Source: Cryptomeria japonica (taxonomy: Eukaryota; Streptophyta; Pinopsida; Cupressales; Cupressaceae). Taken from it: a DNA stretch of 64,000 nucleotides. Positions within the stretch are counted from its first letter, which is position 1, and each line of letters opens with the position of its first letter. The translations under genes were made by a program, and so were the position numbers. Under the pieces are notes generated by a model. It had not been told where the DNA came from. It saw only the letters and a list, made by a program, of their open reading frames with translations, and did no database searches. The DNA is taken from assembly GCF_030272615.1 (NCBI RefSeq), contig NC_081408.1:335328793-335392792 (forward strand), given 5' to 3'. Below are positions 49,315 to 60,013 of this stretch, in pieces.

Positions 49315-50928
49315 ATGACAAATCCATCACCAAGTAAAAGAACCATGAAGTTTGAATCAAGAGCTTCATCCAATCTTTCCTCTTTCTGTATCATCAAATA
49401 TTGACACTATCAGGGATATAGAAATTGAGCATGTGGATCTTGAAGAATTATTGAAAAGAGTCAGAGAGCCACTAATGTCCTACTAAATGGATCCCACCAT
49501 TAACAATGGAATTCATCTAGTGGCAACCTTTCCCATGTTAGAATAGATCCCAAAAGTTGTGGTATCCCTATCTAACATATATGATCTTACAACTAGATCA
49601 GTGAAGGGTGCAGAAGGGAAAAAGACTCTCATCAAGCTTGATGAGGAATTATTTGATGCAATATTCAAGTGTTCTCCCATATATCAATATGCTTATATTG
49701 ACATGCAATCAATAGTGATAGATTATGATAACAATTCAGATAAGTGTAGGAGGAACATCAATGATAATTGGATAAAGACTCCTAGGCCTGCAATTGCAAG
49801 GTGGCCTGAAACTCTCCCTTGAAGAGACTTCATTTAGGAGGTGAATGATCTGATTACTCTCCTTAGTAGAGTAAACAGACATCCAACTTCCAATACATAT
49901 CATAAGTGGATGTACTAGTAAATTCACATTATTAGACAAAATAAGAAGAAGATCTATTGGGGCAAGCACATTGCAGATGCATTGTGTGATCAATTGACCA
50001 AAGTGCCTACCACCTTGAAGTTCCACATTAATTCATATCTTGTCTATGCAATCAACTCAATGAGGCATTTTCCAAGTTTATCCACCACAAGAGATAGGAG
50101 CTAGGTTCTTGTTTATCAGTACTTCACACATTTAAATCTCAAGGAGAGTTTACATTATTTTTGGAGATTCAATGTTGCTTTCTTCGCTCATTACAAGTGC
50201 TTGTTTAATAAGGATATTCAAAACAAGAGGGTGTCAGATGAGACCTGAAATGTACTAAGTGAATATGGTTGTATTTTCTTACAGTTTCTTACATTCACAT
50301 ATCTTAGGATCAGATGTTTTGATGGAGAACCCTTCATGCTTCCAAGGTATCTATTAGATAAGATCATCCTCATAGAGATGGCTCATCAAATATTATCTAT
50401 CCATGAGTGTCAATATAGAGCTCATAAGACTAGTCTCAAATTATCCATTCCCATTAGGATATACTCCATCAGTTCTATCTACAAGGACTGTACCATGGAA
50501 GAAGAAATGAGCAGAGTGACAATGAAATTATTCAAGGCTCACAAATATTTTGGTTATAGGGGCATGAAGAATAAAATCAAGAAAATTTACACTCATTTCC
50601 ACCAGACTTAAGATGTGTGGATTGATTGTAGAACTAAAGAAGATATCTAGAGGCTTGACTACTATCACCTGATAGTAGAGAAGATTAAGAATTCTGATCT
50701 TGTTGATATTCCTGAGGATGTTGAAGAGCATGGAGATATCCTAGATCCTATGTATGAAAAGAAAAAAAATTTTGGATCACCTTTGCCTCTTATTAAATGG
50801 TCCCAAAATGAGAATACTTAAATAAGGGGTAGGTTCTAAAACATCCTTGTGAATACCAATGTTTGGTTAAATCTACATGGTGTTTAGTTGAAGCCTTTCT
50901 AGATTGAATCATTTGATTATGATACTAC
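49315..50928 (+). pseudogene. Decayed ORF of unknown family, N-terminal part
   Basis: It appears to start MTNPSPSKRTMKF at 49315, shifts frame near 49385, then stays in one frame to 50928 apart from stops. Open pieces are 49559-49822 and 50336-50611. Readable blocks include VDLEELLKRVREPLMSY, NWIKTPRPAIARWPETLP, YWGKHIADALCDQLTKVPTT, FLTFTYLRIRCFDGEPFMLP and IPIRIYSISSIYKDCT. It is soluble, with no signal peptide, membrane segment or known catalytic motif. It ends at a Copia insertion and resumes at 57576. Stops are a mix of TAG, TAA and TGA. Possibly a former host gene or the extra ORF of an eroded retroelement. Confidence 0.55.
50924..50928. repeat. Target-site duplication ACTAC, left
   Basis: The partner at 57571-57575 is ACTAT (one transition). 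Joining through one copy keeps the unknown ORF in frame. Confidence 0.72.
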
Positions 50929-52131
50929 TATTGGTAATATGCTTGATATGGTTAAGTGTTACCATTGATGTCAACATTGTATCTCAGCTGGAGACTATCC
51001 CGGTTAGATCTATCCCAGTTTGTCTTGGTGATCATCTTCACTTTGGCTATGTTTCTAATCTGGTATGATTAGATCTCTGGAATCAGTTTTGGATGCTTAT
51101 TCAGTTGGTTATATGATTTTTTATATTTTGGTGGTTTCATGATTTGGTCATTCCTTTTGGCTTTACTAGCTTCTAGCATTCCTGGTTAGCTTTACCTCTT
51201 TGCATTATTTGGTGACTTCATCTATGGATTTTGGGTCCGACTTATGGATTTGGTTTCAATTATGTTGTTGGTACTTCTTAATCATATCTTGAGTATTTGA
51301 TGACTTTGCATTGGATGGTGTGATATTAAGGTGGTCCTATACAGATCTAGTTAAACTTTCACTGAGGGTTTCTATCAGTAAGTGAAGCGTGTTGGATTTT
51401 GGTCTTGGTGGAACTCCTGGCAGATTTTATTATTTGGTTACTTGATTTAGGTCCATGCTACATATTATAAATCATAATATTGGTCTGGTGATATCATATG
51501 ATGTAATTTTTGTAATTATGGGTTTATGGGTTTAGGGTTTAGTTGACCTTGTCAATAAGGTTGATGATCTATATTTTTAAGTGACTTATTCATGGAATGA
51601 GTCAAGCATAGGACATGTGATGGTTATGGATGGTTAAGTCTACATTATCAGAGATTGGTTTATGAGTGAATAAGGTTATATCATTTAGAGAAGGTTTAAG
51701 GATGGTTTTATTGCAAGGTAGACATCAGTGCTTAACCAAAACTATATGAGGCATTTGTAGATGCTACTTTCATAGTTCATTATATTCTAGATTGTAATCC
51801 GAGGATTTTGTAAGTCAATGAGACTTCCCTTTGTGATGAGAAGTGTGCTCTAGGCTATTGGCCTTTTGGCATGTGCAGACCCCTTTGTAATTATTCACAA
51901 CACTACTACAGAGTATTCATCTGATTGTGGGTAGGGTTTCCCACCATGGTTTTTCCCTTTTCGAGTTTTCCACATTAAAATATTGGTGTTATGTGTGTTG
52001 TGCTTTCATGTTATATACTTCATTGAGTTCTGCTCTGGTTTAAGGTTTATAATTGAATTTATTATTGTTATTGTTAGTAAACTAATTCACCCCCCCTCTT
52101 AGTTTACTCTCGGTATCAACCCATTCTAACA
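50929..52131 (+). repeat. 5' LTR of the 50.9 kb Copia
   Basis: Aligns with 56351-57570. It ends CATTCTAACA, followed by AT and the primer site. Confidence 0.87.
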
Positions 52132-52133
52132 AT

Positions 52134-52145
52134 TGGTATCAGAGC
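52134..52145 (+). other. Primer binding site, tRNA-iMet
   Basis: TGGTATCAGAGC lies two bases after the LTR end. Confidence 0.92.
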
Positions 52146-52183
52146 AAGGTCCTCTTTGCAGAAGCTTAACCACTTGAGGAGAT

Positions 52184-55100
52184 ATGATGGTATTGGCATC
52201 TAGTTCTACATTAAATCCTTACCAAAAGGAGAGTCCTAGATTTGATGGTGCAAATTACAAGATATGGATGGGGCAGATGAAGATTCATCTCAGATGTCTT
52301 GGAACAAAAGTTTGGGAGATAGTGGAGAAAGTTTATATACCTCATGATCCTAATTCTAGTACATTGTCACCTTCTAATGAATAGAAGAGAGATAAAAATG
52401 ATGTAAGAGAAAAGGAATCTTTGTTGAGCACCTTATTTGATGAAAAGATATCGAATTCCATAGAATTGGATAGTGCTAAGAAGATTTGGTTGAAGCTTGA
52501 AACTCTTTATGAAGGTGATTAGGTAGTGAAGATCGCTAAACTTGAAGGTTTCCAAGTAAGATATGAAACTTTGAAGATGGAAGAGGATGAGAAGATAACT
52601 TCTTTCATGGATAGAGTCAATGAGATTGTCATGGGTATCAAATGTTGTCACAGATTTGTCAGTGAAGATGAAAGTGTCAAAAGTTCTAAGGGTTGTACCT
52701 CTGACTTACAAGATGAGGGCTATTGTTATCAATGAACTTCGGACAATGTCAAGTACCCTGGTGACTAGAGATACATTAAGTTTCTTGATGCTTCTAGATT
52801 ATATTGTGTGCACTTTTTATCATCAACATTTTGAATCACACTCCGTGATTCATCATCGGGATGAGAGAAGAGTATCAAGGAGATGTAGATATTTTGTTAG
52901 GTTTTCTTTTATTCTTTGGTTTTTTTTCTTTTGTTATTTTGTCCATGTTTTTTATTTTATTTTATTTTTGAGAGTGTGTTCATTTCTTTTTCTAGTTTTT
53001 AATCTTATTGGGAATCTTCTTTTATTTATTTTATTTATTTTTCTTACCTTACCCCTTGTGCTTTCTTTCTCTCTCTCCTCTCTCTTATTTATATTCAGTC
53101 TAGATTTGCAACTTGTCATCTTTCATCTCCTTGATACTCTTCTCTCATCCTGATGATGAATCACATAGTGTGATTCAAAAAGTTTGTAATTGATGATAAA
53201 AAATGCACACAATCTAATCCAGAAGCATCAAGAAACTTGTAGCATAGATTGTGGAAATCTGATGGTATTAGAGATACATTACTTGGGAAATTGACGACTT
53301 TTGAACTTGAAGATCAGAATGGTACTAAAACTGAGACTACATTTAAAGCATCTATATCTGGTAAATAGAATATAGATTGGAAAGAGATGTATGCTAAGGA
53401 TATGGAGGAAATTGAGAGAGAAGAAAGAAAACTTGAAGAGTTGGAAGCCTTGATTTCTAGAATAATCCGTAAAGGACCAGCTGGAAGTAAGTATGAAGGA
53501 AAAGTCCCTTTTAAATGTTTTTTCATGCAATAAAATTAGTCATTTTTCTTCTAAATGTCTTGAAAGATCTGCTAGGAATCATGAAAGATTTGTGAGAAAT
53601 TATAAGCCTAACCCTGAATATCAGAGCAAACCTAGATTCGGAAAGAATAAGGATAAATCATGTTATTATGCTGGTGATGATGATTTTGGTATTTCTGATG
53701 ATGATGATGATGAACTTGTGAGTAGATTTGGTAATGGATCTTCCTCTGGCAAAGATTGGGTCTTTATTGCTATCAAGGAAGATTCTGCAAAATTTGTCAT
53801 TGAAGCTATACATACTCAGGAAAAGGCTTTGGCTGCTAAAATTGAAGAAAAGGATGAATGGGTTATAGAGAGTGGATGCTCAATTACCTAATGACTATAC
53901 AACAAGGACTAAGATGACTAAAGCTAAATTACCTAATATATATTGGAGAAAGGCTATCAATACCGCCATATAAACTTTCAATAGAGTACACATTAAAGGC
54001 GATACTAGTAAGACCCCTTATGAATTATGGTTTGGTCATACTCCTACCGTCAAATATTTCAGAATTTTGGGAAGAAAATGTTACATTAAAAGAGATGATG
54101 CATTAGGTAAATTTGATTCTAGAAGTCATGAAGGAATATTTTTGGGTTATTCTACTAAGAGAAAAGCATATAGATGTTATAACAAAAGATTGAATAGGAT
54201 ATTGGAAAGCATAAATGTCAAGGTGGATGAGCACAATAGTAATCAAATCAGAGCTTATGGTTATGGATCGAAAGCTAAATTTATTAGACCTAAATTGATA
54301 ATGCAAGAATCAATTTAGAATAGTGAACCTATGACTCTAGTAACATCAAAAAATTCAATAGTGATAGATGAACAACATAATGGGTCAGAAAATCAAGAAA
54401 ATTCAAAGACTCCCAAGTATGTTAAGCTAAACATTATGAAAATAAGATCATTGTAGATAAAAGGAAAGGTGTAATGAATAGGAGAAGGTTAGCTACTGAA
54501 GAGGTATGTTTAATTTCTCAAATTGAACCAAAATATTTTATTGAGGCAAGTAAGGATAAAAATTGGATAAAAGCAATGGAAGAAGAATTAGATCAGATTG
54601 AAAAGAATAAGACATGGGAACTTGTGCCTAGGCCTAAAGACAAGAACATTATTTGAACTGAATGGGTTTTCATGAATAAACTAAATGAGGAAGGCAAAGT
54701 GGTAAGGAACAAGGATAGATTAGTTTGAAAAGTCTATTCTTGGGAAGAAGATATCGATTATGGAGAGACTTATGCTCCGGTTGCTAGAATTGAAGCGGTA
54801 AGACTTGTTCTTGCTTATGTTGCACACAAGAACTACAAGGTATATCAGATCGATGTTAAATGTACATTTTTGAATGGAGATATCGAAGAAGAAGTTTACA
54901 CTGAGAAACCTGATGGATATTCTTTATCAGAAGACAGGGACATGGTTTGCAGGCTAAAGAAAGCTTTATATGGACTAAAATAGGCCCTTAGAGCATGGCA
55001 TGCTAGACTGGATAAGTATCTCTCAAAAATTGGTTTTAGTAAAGGTAATGTTGATAGCAATTTATATTATAAAATTGAGCATGATGACATATTGATTATT

Positions 55101-56059
55101 TAATTCTTTGTGGATGATATCATTTTTGGAGGAGAAGAAGGTTTGTGCATGAAATTTGCTGATGACATGAAGAATGAATTTGAAATGTCTATGATTGGTG
55201 AGATGAAATTTTTCTTAGGTTTGCAGATTAATTAGACTGATAAAGATATTTTCATTTGTCAAACTAAGCATGTGAAGGAGTTACTTAAAAAATTTGGACT
55301 TGAGAATTCTAAACCTGTCAGTACTCCTATGATAACCAGTTGCAAATTGTCAAAGGACTATGAATTGCCTAAAGTGAATCTGAGCAAATATAAATCAATG
55401 ATTGGAGGTTTGTTGTATCTAACTTAGTCTAGACCTAATTTATTAAATGTTGTTTGTATTGCTTCTATATTTTAGTCAGATCCTAGAGAAACCCATGATA
55501 TTGCTATCAAGAGAATATTCAGATATTTTGCAGGTACAACAGACTTTGGGCTATGGCATTCTAAGGATGATGACTTCACATTATGTGCATATACAACCTC
55601 TGATTGGGTAGGAGATGTGGATGATTGGAAGAGAACTAATAATAGTGCATTATTTCTTGGAAAGAAGTTGGTTTCATGACTTACTAAGAAATAGTAACAC
55701 ACTTCATTGTCTAATACTGAAGTTGAATATGTTGCAAATGCTATGAATTGTACTTAGATTTTATGGATGAAACAAATTTTAAAGGATATAAGGGGGAGTT
55801 ATGATGAGCGTATTGTTATTCACTATGATAATACTATTGCTATTGATATATCAAAGAATCTCGTATTTCATTCCAAATCAAAACACATTTCTATAAGGTA
55901 TAATTTCTTTAAGGAAAAGGTTGAAGCAAAGGAAGTCAAACTGGTTTATGTGTCTACTAAGGAACAAATTGTAGATATTCTAACTAAACCATTACCTAAA
56001 GACACTTTTGAATATCTCAGAGATCAATTGGGGGTTACCAGCCCTCCAGAAGTGACTTA
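52184..56059 (+). pseudogene. Copia gag-pol remnant with internal deletion
   Basis: Gag starts MMVLASSSTLNPYQ at 52184 and keeps the UBN2 text (FDGANYKIWMGQMKIHLRC, SAKKIWLKLETLYEGD). The zinc-knuckle region near 53510-53560 retains its Cys (SCNKISHFSSKC, one frame off). The protease site reads WVIESGCS, with Glu in place of catalytic Asp. The sequence then jumps to the integrase tail (LPNIYWRKA, NTAI, YELWFGHTPTVKYF). RT carries KALYGLK, FVDDIIFGG and LGLQIN. RNase H ends KHISIRYNFFKEKVEAKEVK and DILTKPLPKDTFEYLRDQLG. In 54474-56059 I count 6 TAG, 2 TAA and 3 TGA stops. Confidence 0.87.
52778..53238. repeat. Fold-back (long inverted repeat) insertion in gag
   Basis: The left arm 52778-52892 runs from AAGTTTCTTGATGCTTCT to GAGTATCAAGGAGATG. 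The right arm 53123-53238 is its inverse with few changes. The 230-bp centre is T-rich. Each arm contains a smaller palindrome (GAATCACA..TGTGATTC). A 13-bp repeat TAGAGATACATTA lies at 52766-52778 and 53269-53281, and joining through it restores the gag text RDTLLGKLTTFE. The family is not identified. The 177-codon frame crossing it is not a gene. Confidence 0.75.
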
Positions 56060-56338
56060 GAGATATAGGGATGCATCAATCCGGGGAGCTTATCAGACAT
56101 ATTTTTCTGATCTGGGTTGATGCATTTGGTGCTACTACACAGGGGGAGTCGTCATCTATTTTGTTTAGTATTCTTGGTTTGTTATACATCCTTTGTCATT
56201 GATTTCAAAGGGGGAGAGGTATCCATGTGATAAGCTATCAGATCTTTTGGGGTGAGGTATTCTTGTTAAGCTTTTAGGAGTTTGTTGGCATTCCTTGGCA
56301 CTTGGATGTTTTTCACATTTAGTGTTGCCATCAATGCC

Positions 56339-56350
56339 AAAGGGGAAGAT
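56339..56350 (+). other. Polypurine tract of the 50.9 kb Copia
   Basis: AAAGGGGAAGAT abuts TGTTGGCAATATG. Confidence 0.87.
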
Positions 56351-57570
56351 TGTTGGCAATATGCTTGATATGGTTAAGTTTTTTCATTGATGTCAAAACT
56401 ATATCCCGATTGGAAACTATCCCAGTTAGATCTATCTCGGTTAGCCTTGGCGATCATCTTAGCTTTGGTTGTGTTTCCATTTTGGTATGATAGGATCTTT
56501 GGAACTAGTTTTGGATGCTTATTTTGTTGGTTATTATATGCTTGCTATATTCTGGTGGTTTCATGATTTGGTCATCACTTTTGGTATCTACTAGCTACCA
56601 GCTTGCTTTTGGCTTTATCAACTTCTAACATTCTTGGTTAGCTTTACCGATATGCATTATTTGGTGACTTCATCTGTGGATTTTTGGTTCAGCTTATGGA
56701 TTTAGTTTTTATCATGTTGTTGGTGCTTCTTGATCATATCCCATGTATTTTATGACTTTACATTGGATGGTGTGCTATTAAGGTGGTCCTATTTGGATTA
56801 TGTTAAACTTTCATTGAGGGTTTCTACCAGCAAGTGAAGCATGTTGGATTTTGGTCTTGGCAGAATTCCTAGCAGATTTAATTGTTTGGTTACTTGATTT
56901 AGGTCCATGCTATGTATTGGAAATAATAGTATTGGTTCGATGATATCATATGATGTAATTTTGTAATTATGGGTTTATGGGTTTATGGTTTAGCCAACCT
57001 TGTTTATAAGGTTGATGATCTATATTTATAAGTGACTTATTCATGGAATGAGTCAAGCATAGGAGATGTGATGGTTATGGATGGTTAAGTCTACATTATC
57101 AAAGATTCATTGATGAGAAAATAATGTCATATCATTTTGAGAAGGTTTAATTTTAGGGCAAATATCAGTGCTTAACCGAAACTATATCAGGCATTTGTAG
57201 ATGCTACTTTCATAGTTCATTGTATTCTGGATTGTAGTCTCATGATTTTGTAAGTCAGTGAGACTTCCCTTTATGATGAGCAGTGCACTGCAGGCTGTTG
57301 GACTTTTTGCATGTGCAGACCTCTTTGTAATCATTCACAATACTACTACAGAGTATTCATCTGATTGTGGGTAGGGTTTCCCACTGTGGTTTTTGTCATT
57401 CTGGGTTTTCTACGTCAAAATATTGGTGTTATGTGTGTTGTTATTTCATGTTATATACTTCATTGATTTGTGCTCCGATTTAATGTTTATAATTGAATTG
57501 ATTATTGTTATTGTTAGTAAACTGATTTACCCCTCTCTCAGTTTGCTCCTGGTATGAACCCATTCTAACA
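56351..57570 (+). repeat. 3' LTR of the 50.9 kb Copia
   Basis: Begins TGTTGGCAATATGC and ends CATTCTAACA. It is 1220 bp and pairs with 50929-52131. Confidence 0.88.
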
Positions 57571-57575
57571 ACTAT
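57571..57575. repeat. Target-site duplication ACTAT, right
   Basis: One mismatch to ACTAC at 50924-50928. Confidence 0.7.
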
Positions 57576-58310
57576 AAGACCTAAGGGAAAGACTTCTAAA
57601 TTGAGGACCAAAAATAGATAGGATCCTACGACTCCTAAAGCTGCAAAGTTCAAATTTGCAGTTGGGAAAGCAAGGAGTCAAGGCGAGTCTTGAACTCAAG
57701 AGACTCAAACTCATGAACAAGTTAATGAGGGAGAAGAAGATAATGAGGGTGAGAAAGAAGAAGAAGAGGGGCCTGAAAAGGAACATGAACAAGAGGAAGG
57801 AAAATTTGATGAGGAGAGATTACCTAAAATTCCAAGTACTTCCCATTATTAAGAGACACAAGAAGGAATTCCTCCTACATCATGTGATGTTATATGTACT
57901 ACTTCAGTTTCAGTTTCTGATTCTATTCTTTTGGGTTCCACTATTTTATTTTCATCACAAGCTCTTCAAATCCATGTTGTTCCTTCTACATCCACTAGTG
58001 AGTTTTCCCTTGACACACCTCATAACAATATTGATATTGTATTCCCCCCCAACTTGTCTAAGGTTAATTCTTTGATGTTAGAAGATTTTGATAATTTTAT
58101 GTTAGTGCTTTCTATTTCTCAAAATTTTCTTGCCATCATCACCCTTACTCCACCCATTGTTACTACAAATGTTCAGCCTTAGGAGTTGGCAACACAAGTG
58201 TTTACTGGTGGAGTAGATAATGACACACCTTTGCCACCTGGGCTAGCATCCAACACTCCCAAGGGAAAGAAGAAATCCATCTCTCTAGATGACTTTGATT
58301 TTTATGAATA
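57576..58310 (+). pseudogene. Decayed ORF of unknown family, C-terminal part
   Basis: Continues the frame of 49315-50928 after the Copia element: RPKGKTSKLRTKNR, stop, DPTTPKAAKFKFAVGKARSQG. A strongly acidic stretch (EGEEDNEGEKEEEEG) follows, then a Ser/Thr/Pro-rich segment and the end GKKKSISLDDFDFYE before a TAA at 58308. A basic, then acidic, then Ser-rich tail suggests a disordered nuclear-type C-terminus. The two halves together would be roughly 780 residues. Confidence 0.55.
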
Positions 58311-58311
58311 A

Positions 58312-59657
58312 TGATGAACAATAGATACCTCAACTGGTATTGAGAGGGGGGGTGAATCAATACAGACAAAAAATTTCTCAACAACTTATCTAGTTAAAGT
58401 AATACCAACTGGTTGTGACCATTACTAAAGTTAACCATGACAATACCGGCTAAACATAGTAGGACGTTAGACACCATAAACTAATAAGTCTAAACACTTC
58501 AAATATGATCAATACTTGATATCAACTTTACCCATAAACTTATGCATATGGTATACCAGTACTACCATAACCTATTAACTCTACATGCATAATATTTCAA
58601 CCAAATAATTCATAAACATCACATGAAAAATGCATAACACATAACACACAGATTTTTTGAACTCTTTTTAAGCTTGCCCTATTAGGAGCCTAGTTTGGTT
58701 AAAGACTTTGCAATAGGTTCTGCTAGGAACCAATCTTGTTAGAGATCATCCGGTTAAGGGATGACTATATACCCTGTTAAAGGTTGAAATCATGTAAAAG
58801 GTTACCATGCTAGAGGATTTGAAGAACTCAATAATCTTGAGTCACTTGGTTACAGGTTTTACAATAAGCATGTTAAAGCTACCCGGTAAAGGGATTTTCC
58901 AACTGTTGAAATGATTAGAAGACAACAGGTAAAACTTCTGATTTGATAACAACACTACATGCCAAGGCAAATCCTTTTCATTCCTCTACTCTGCAATCAC
59001 ACTCTGCAGTTTTCCTCTTACTGGTCTGGCAAGTATCTCATCACTCAGATACACACACAACATTTGCCAACAACTTTACAATAACAAACATCATCGACCT
59101 TATAGACAACAGTTAGGTCAGTAGCATAAACCCTAAACCCTAAGCATCTTAGGTTTATAACACAGGCGGTCTAACCCTGACCATCAAAACACATTGCATA
59201 GAGTATTACAATTTCAAACATATCACAAGACAATCTGCATCATTCATTCATCACCACACATGGGAATCAGTAACCCATCACACTCTCTTCTCATACCACT
59301 AAGAAGAATGATCATTCCTGAGGTAGACTTCAAATGCGATTGATCTTCTCATGTAAGATCCTCAAGGAAATCCTTCACATGCACAAATCTAACATGGCAC
59401 CTTCATATCATTCACATCTCTTAGCTAACTCATCACAAAGTATCATCAGTTGCATTGCACAGGCTGGATCACCAAACCGATAACCCTAGAGCTGAGACTA
59501 CCAACCAATAGTCACACTTAGTGAAACCCTGACACTAGTTCACTGCATCTCCTCATACCTCTTCATACCGGTTCACTTGAACTTATTGATATTAATGACA
59601 ACAAACATTATCATCATATCAACATGTCGGTTCATCATATGCTAATAATATCCAACA
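58312..59657 (-). repeat. 3' LTR of the window-edge Copia
   Basis: On the minus strand it begins TGTTGGATATTATTAGC after the polypurine tract and ends near GTTCATCA. Only one copy is in the window, so its extent rests on the polypurine tract and the TG..CA rule. Confidence 0.75.
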
Positions 59658-59671
59658 ATCTCCCCCTTTGG
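59658..59671 (-). other. Polypurine tract of the window-edge Copia
   Basis: On the minus strand CCAAAGGGGGAGAT abuts TGTTGGATAT. Confidence 0.87.
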
Positions 59672-60013
59672 CATTGATGGCAAACCAGTATATCTTCATC
59701 ATCAGATATCTTCTCCCCATACATCAGATATCTTCTCCCCCTTTGATAACAATTCCAAAGTGGAGGCACAAGATTCCATAATCTACTATGCCGCTCCCCC
59801 TATGGAGTATAATTCTTCAACACATCAATCTTGAAAGATTTGTCACTATAGTACTTGACTGATTCAGAGCACATGTCTTTAGTTGACTTCATGAAGGGGC
59901 AGAACCCCTAATTCACCTCTCAAATAGGTAAATGTAGTCTTCGGTAAGGGCTTAGTGAATATATCTTCTAGATGCTCCTTACTGGAAACATGTTGTAGTA
60001 CAACCTCCTTATT

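Larger units (their letters stand above)
50929..57570 (+). mobile_element. Ty1/Copia element splitting the unknown ORF
   Basis: A full-length but decayed plus-strand element of 6.6 kb: LTRs 50929-52131 and 56351-57570 (about 10 percent diverged), iMet primer site, gag-pol remnant, polypurine tract. The first base pair of the 5' LTR is TA instead of TG. Gag carries a fold-back insertion, and most of the integrase is deleted between 53890 and 53930. Confidence 0.88.

Noticed and set aside
52620-53153. 177-codon ORF, very hydrophobic (Phe/Leu-rich)
   Set aside because: It runs through the T-rich centre of the fold-back insertion. T-runs give Phe/Leu codons, so the membrane-like look is an artefact.
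58308-58320. Target-site duplication for the window-edge Copia
   Set aside because: The right end of the element is outside the window, so no duplication can be claimed and the left boundary stays approximate.
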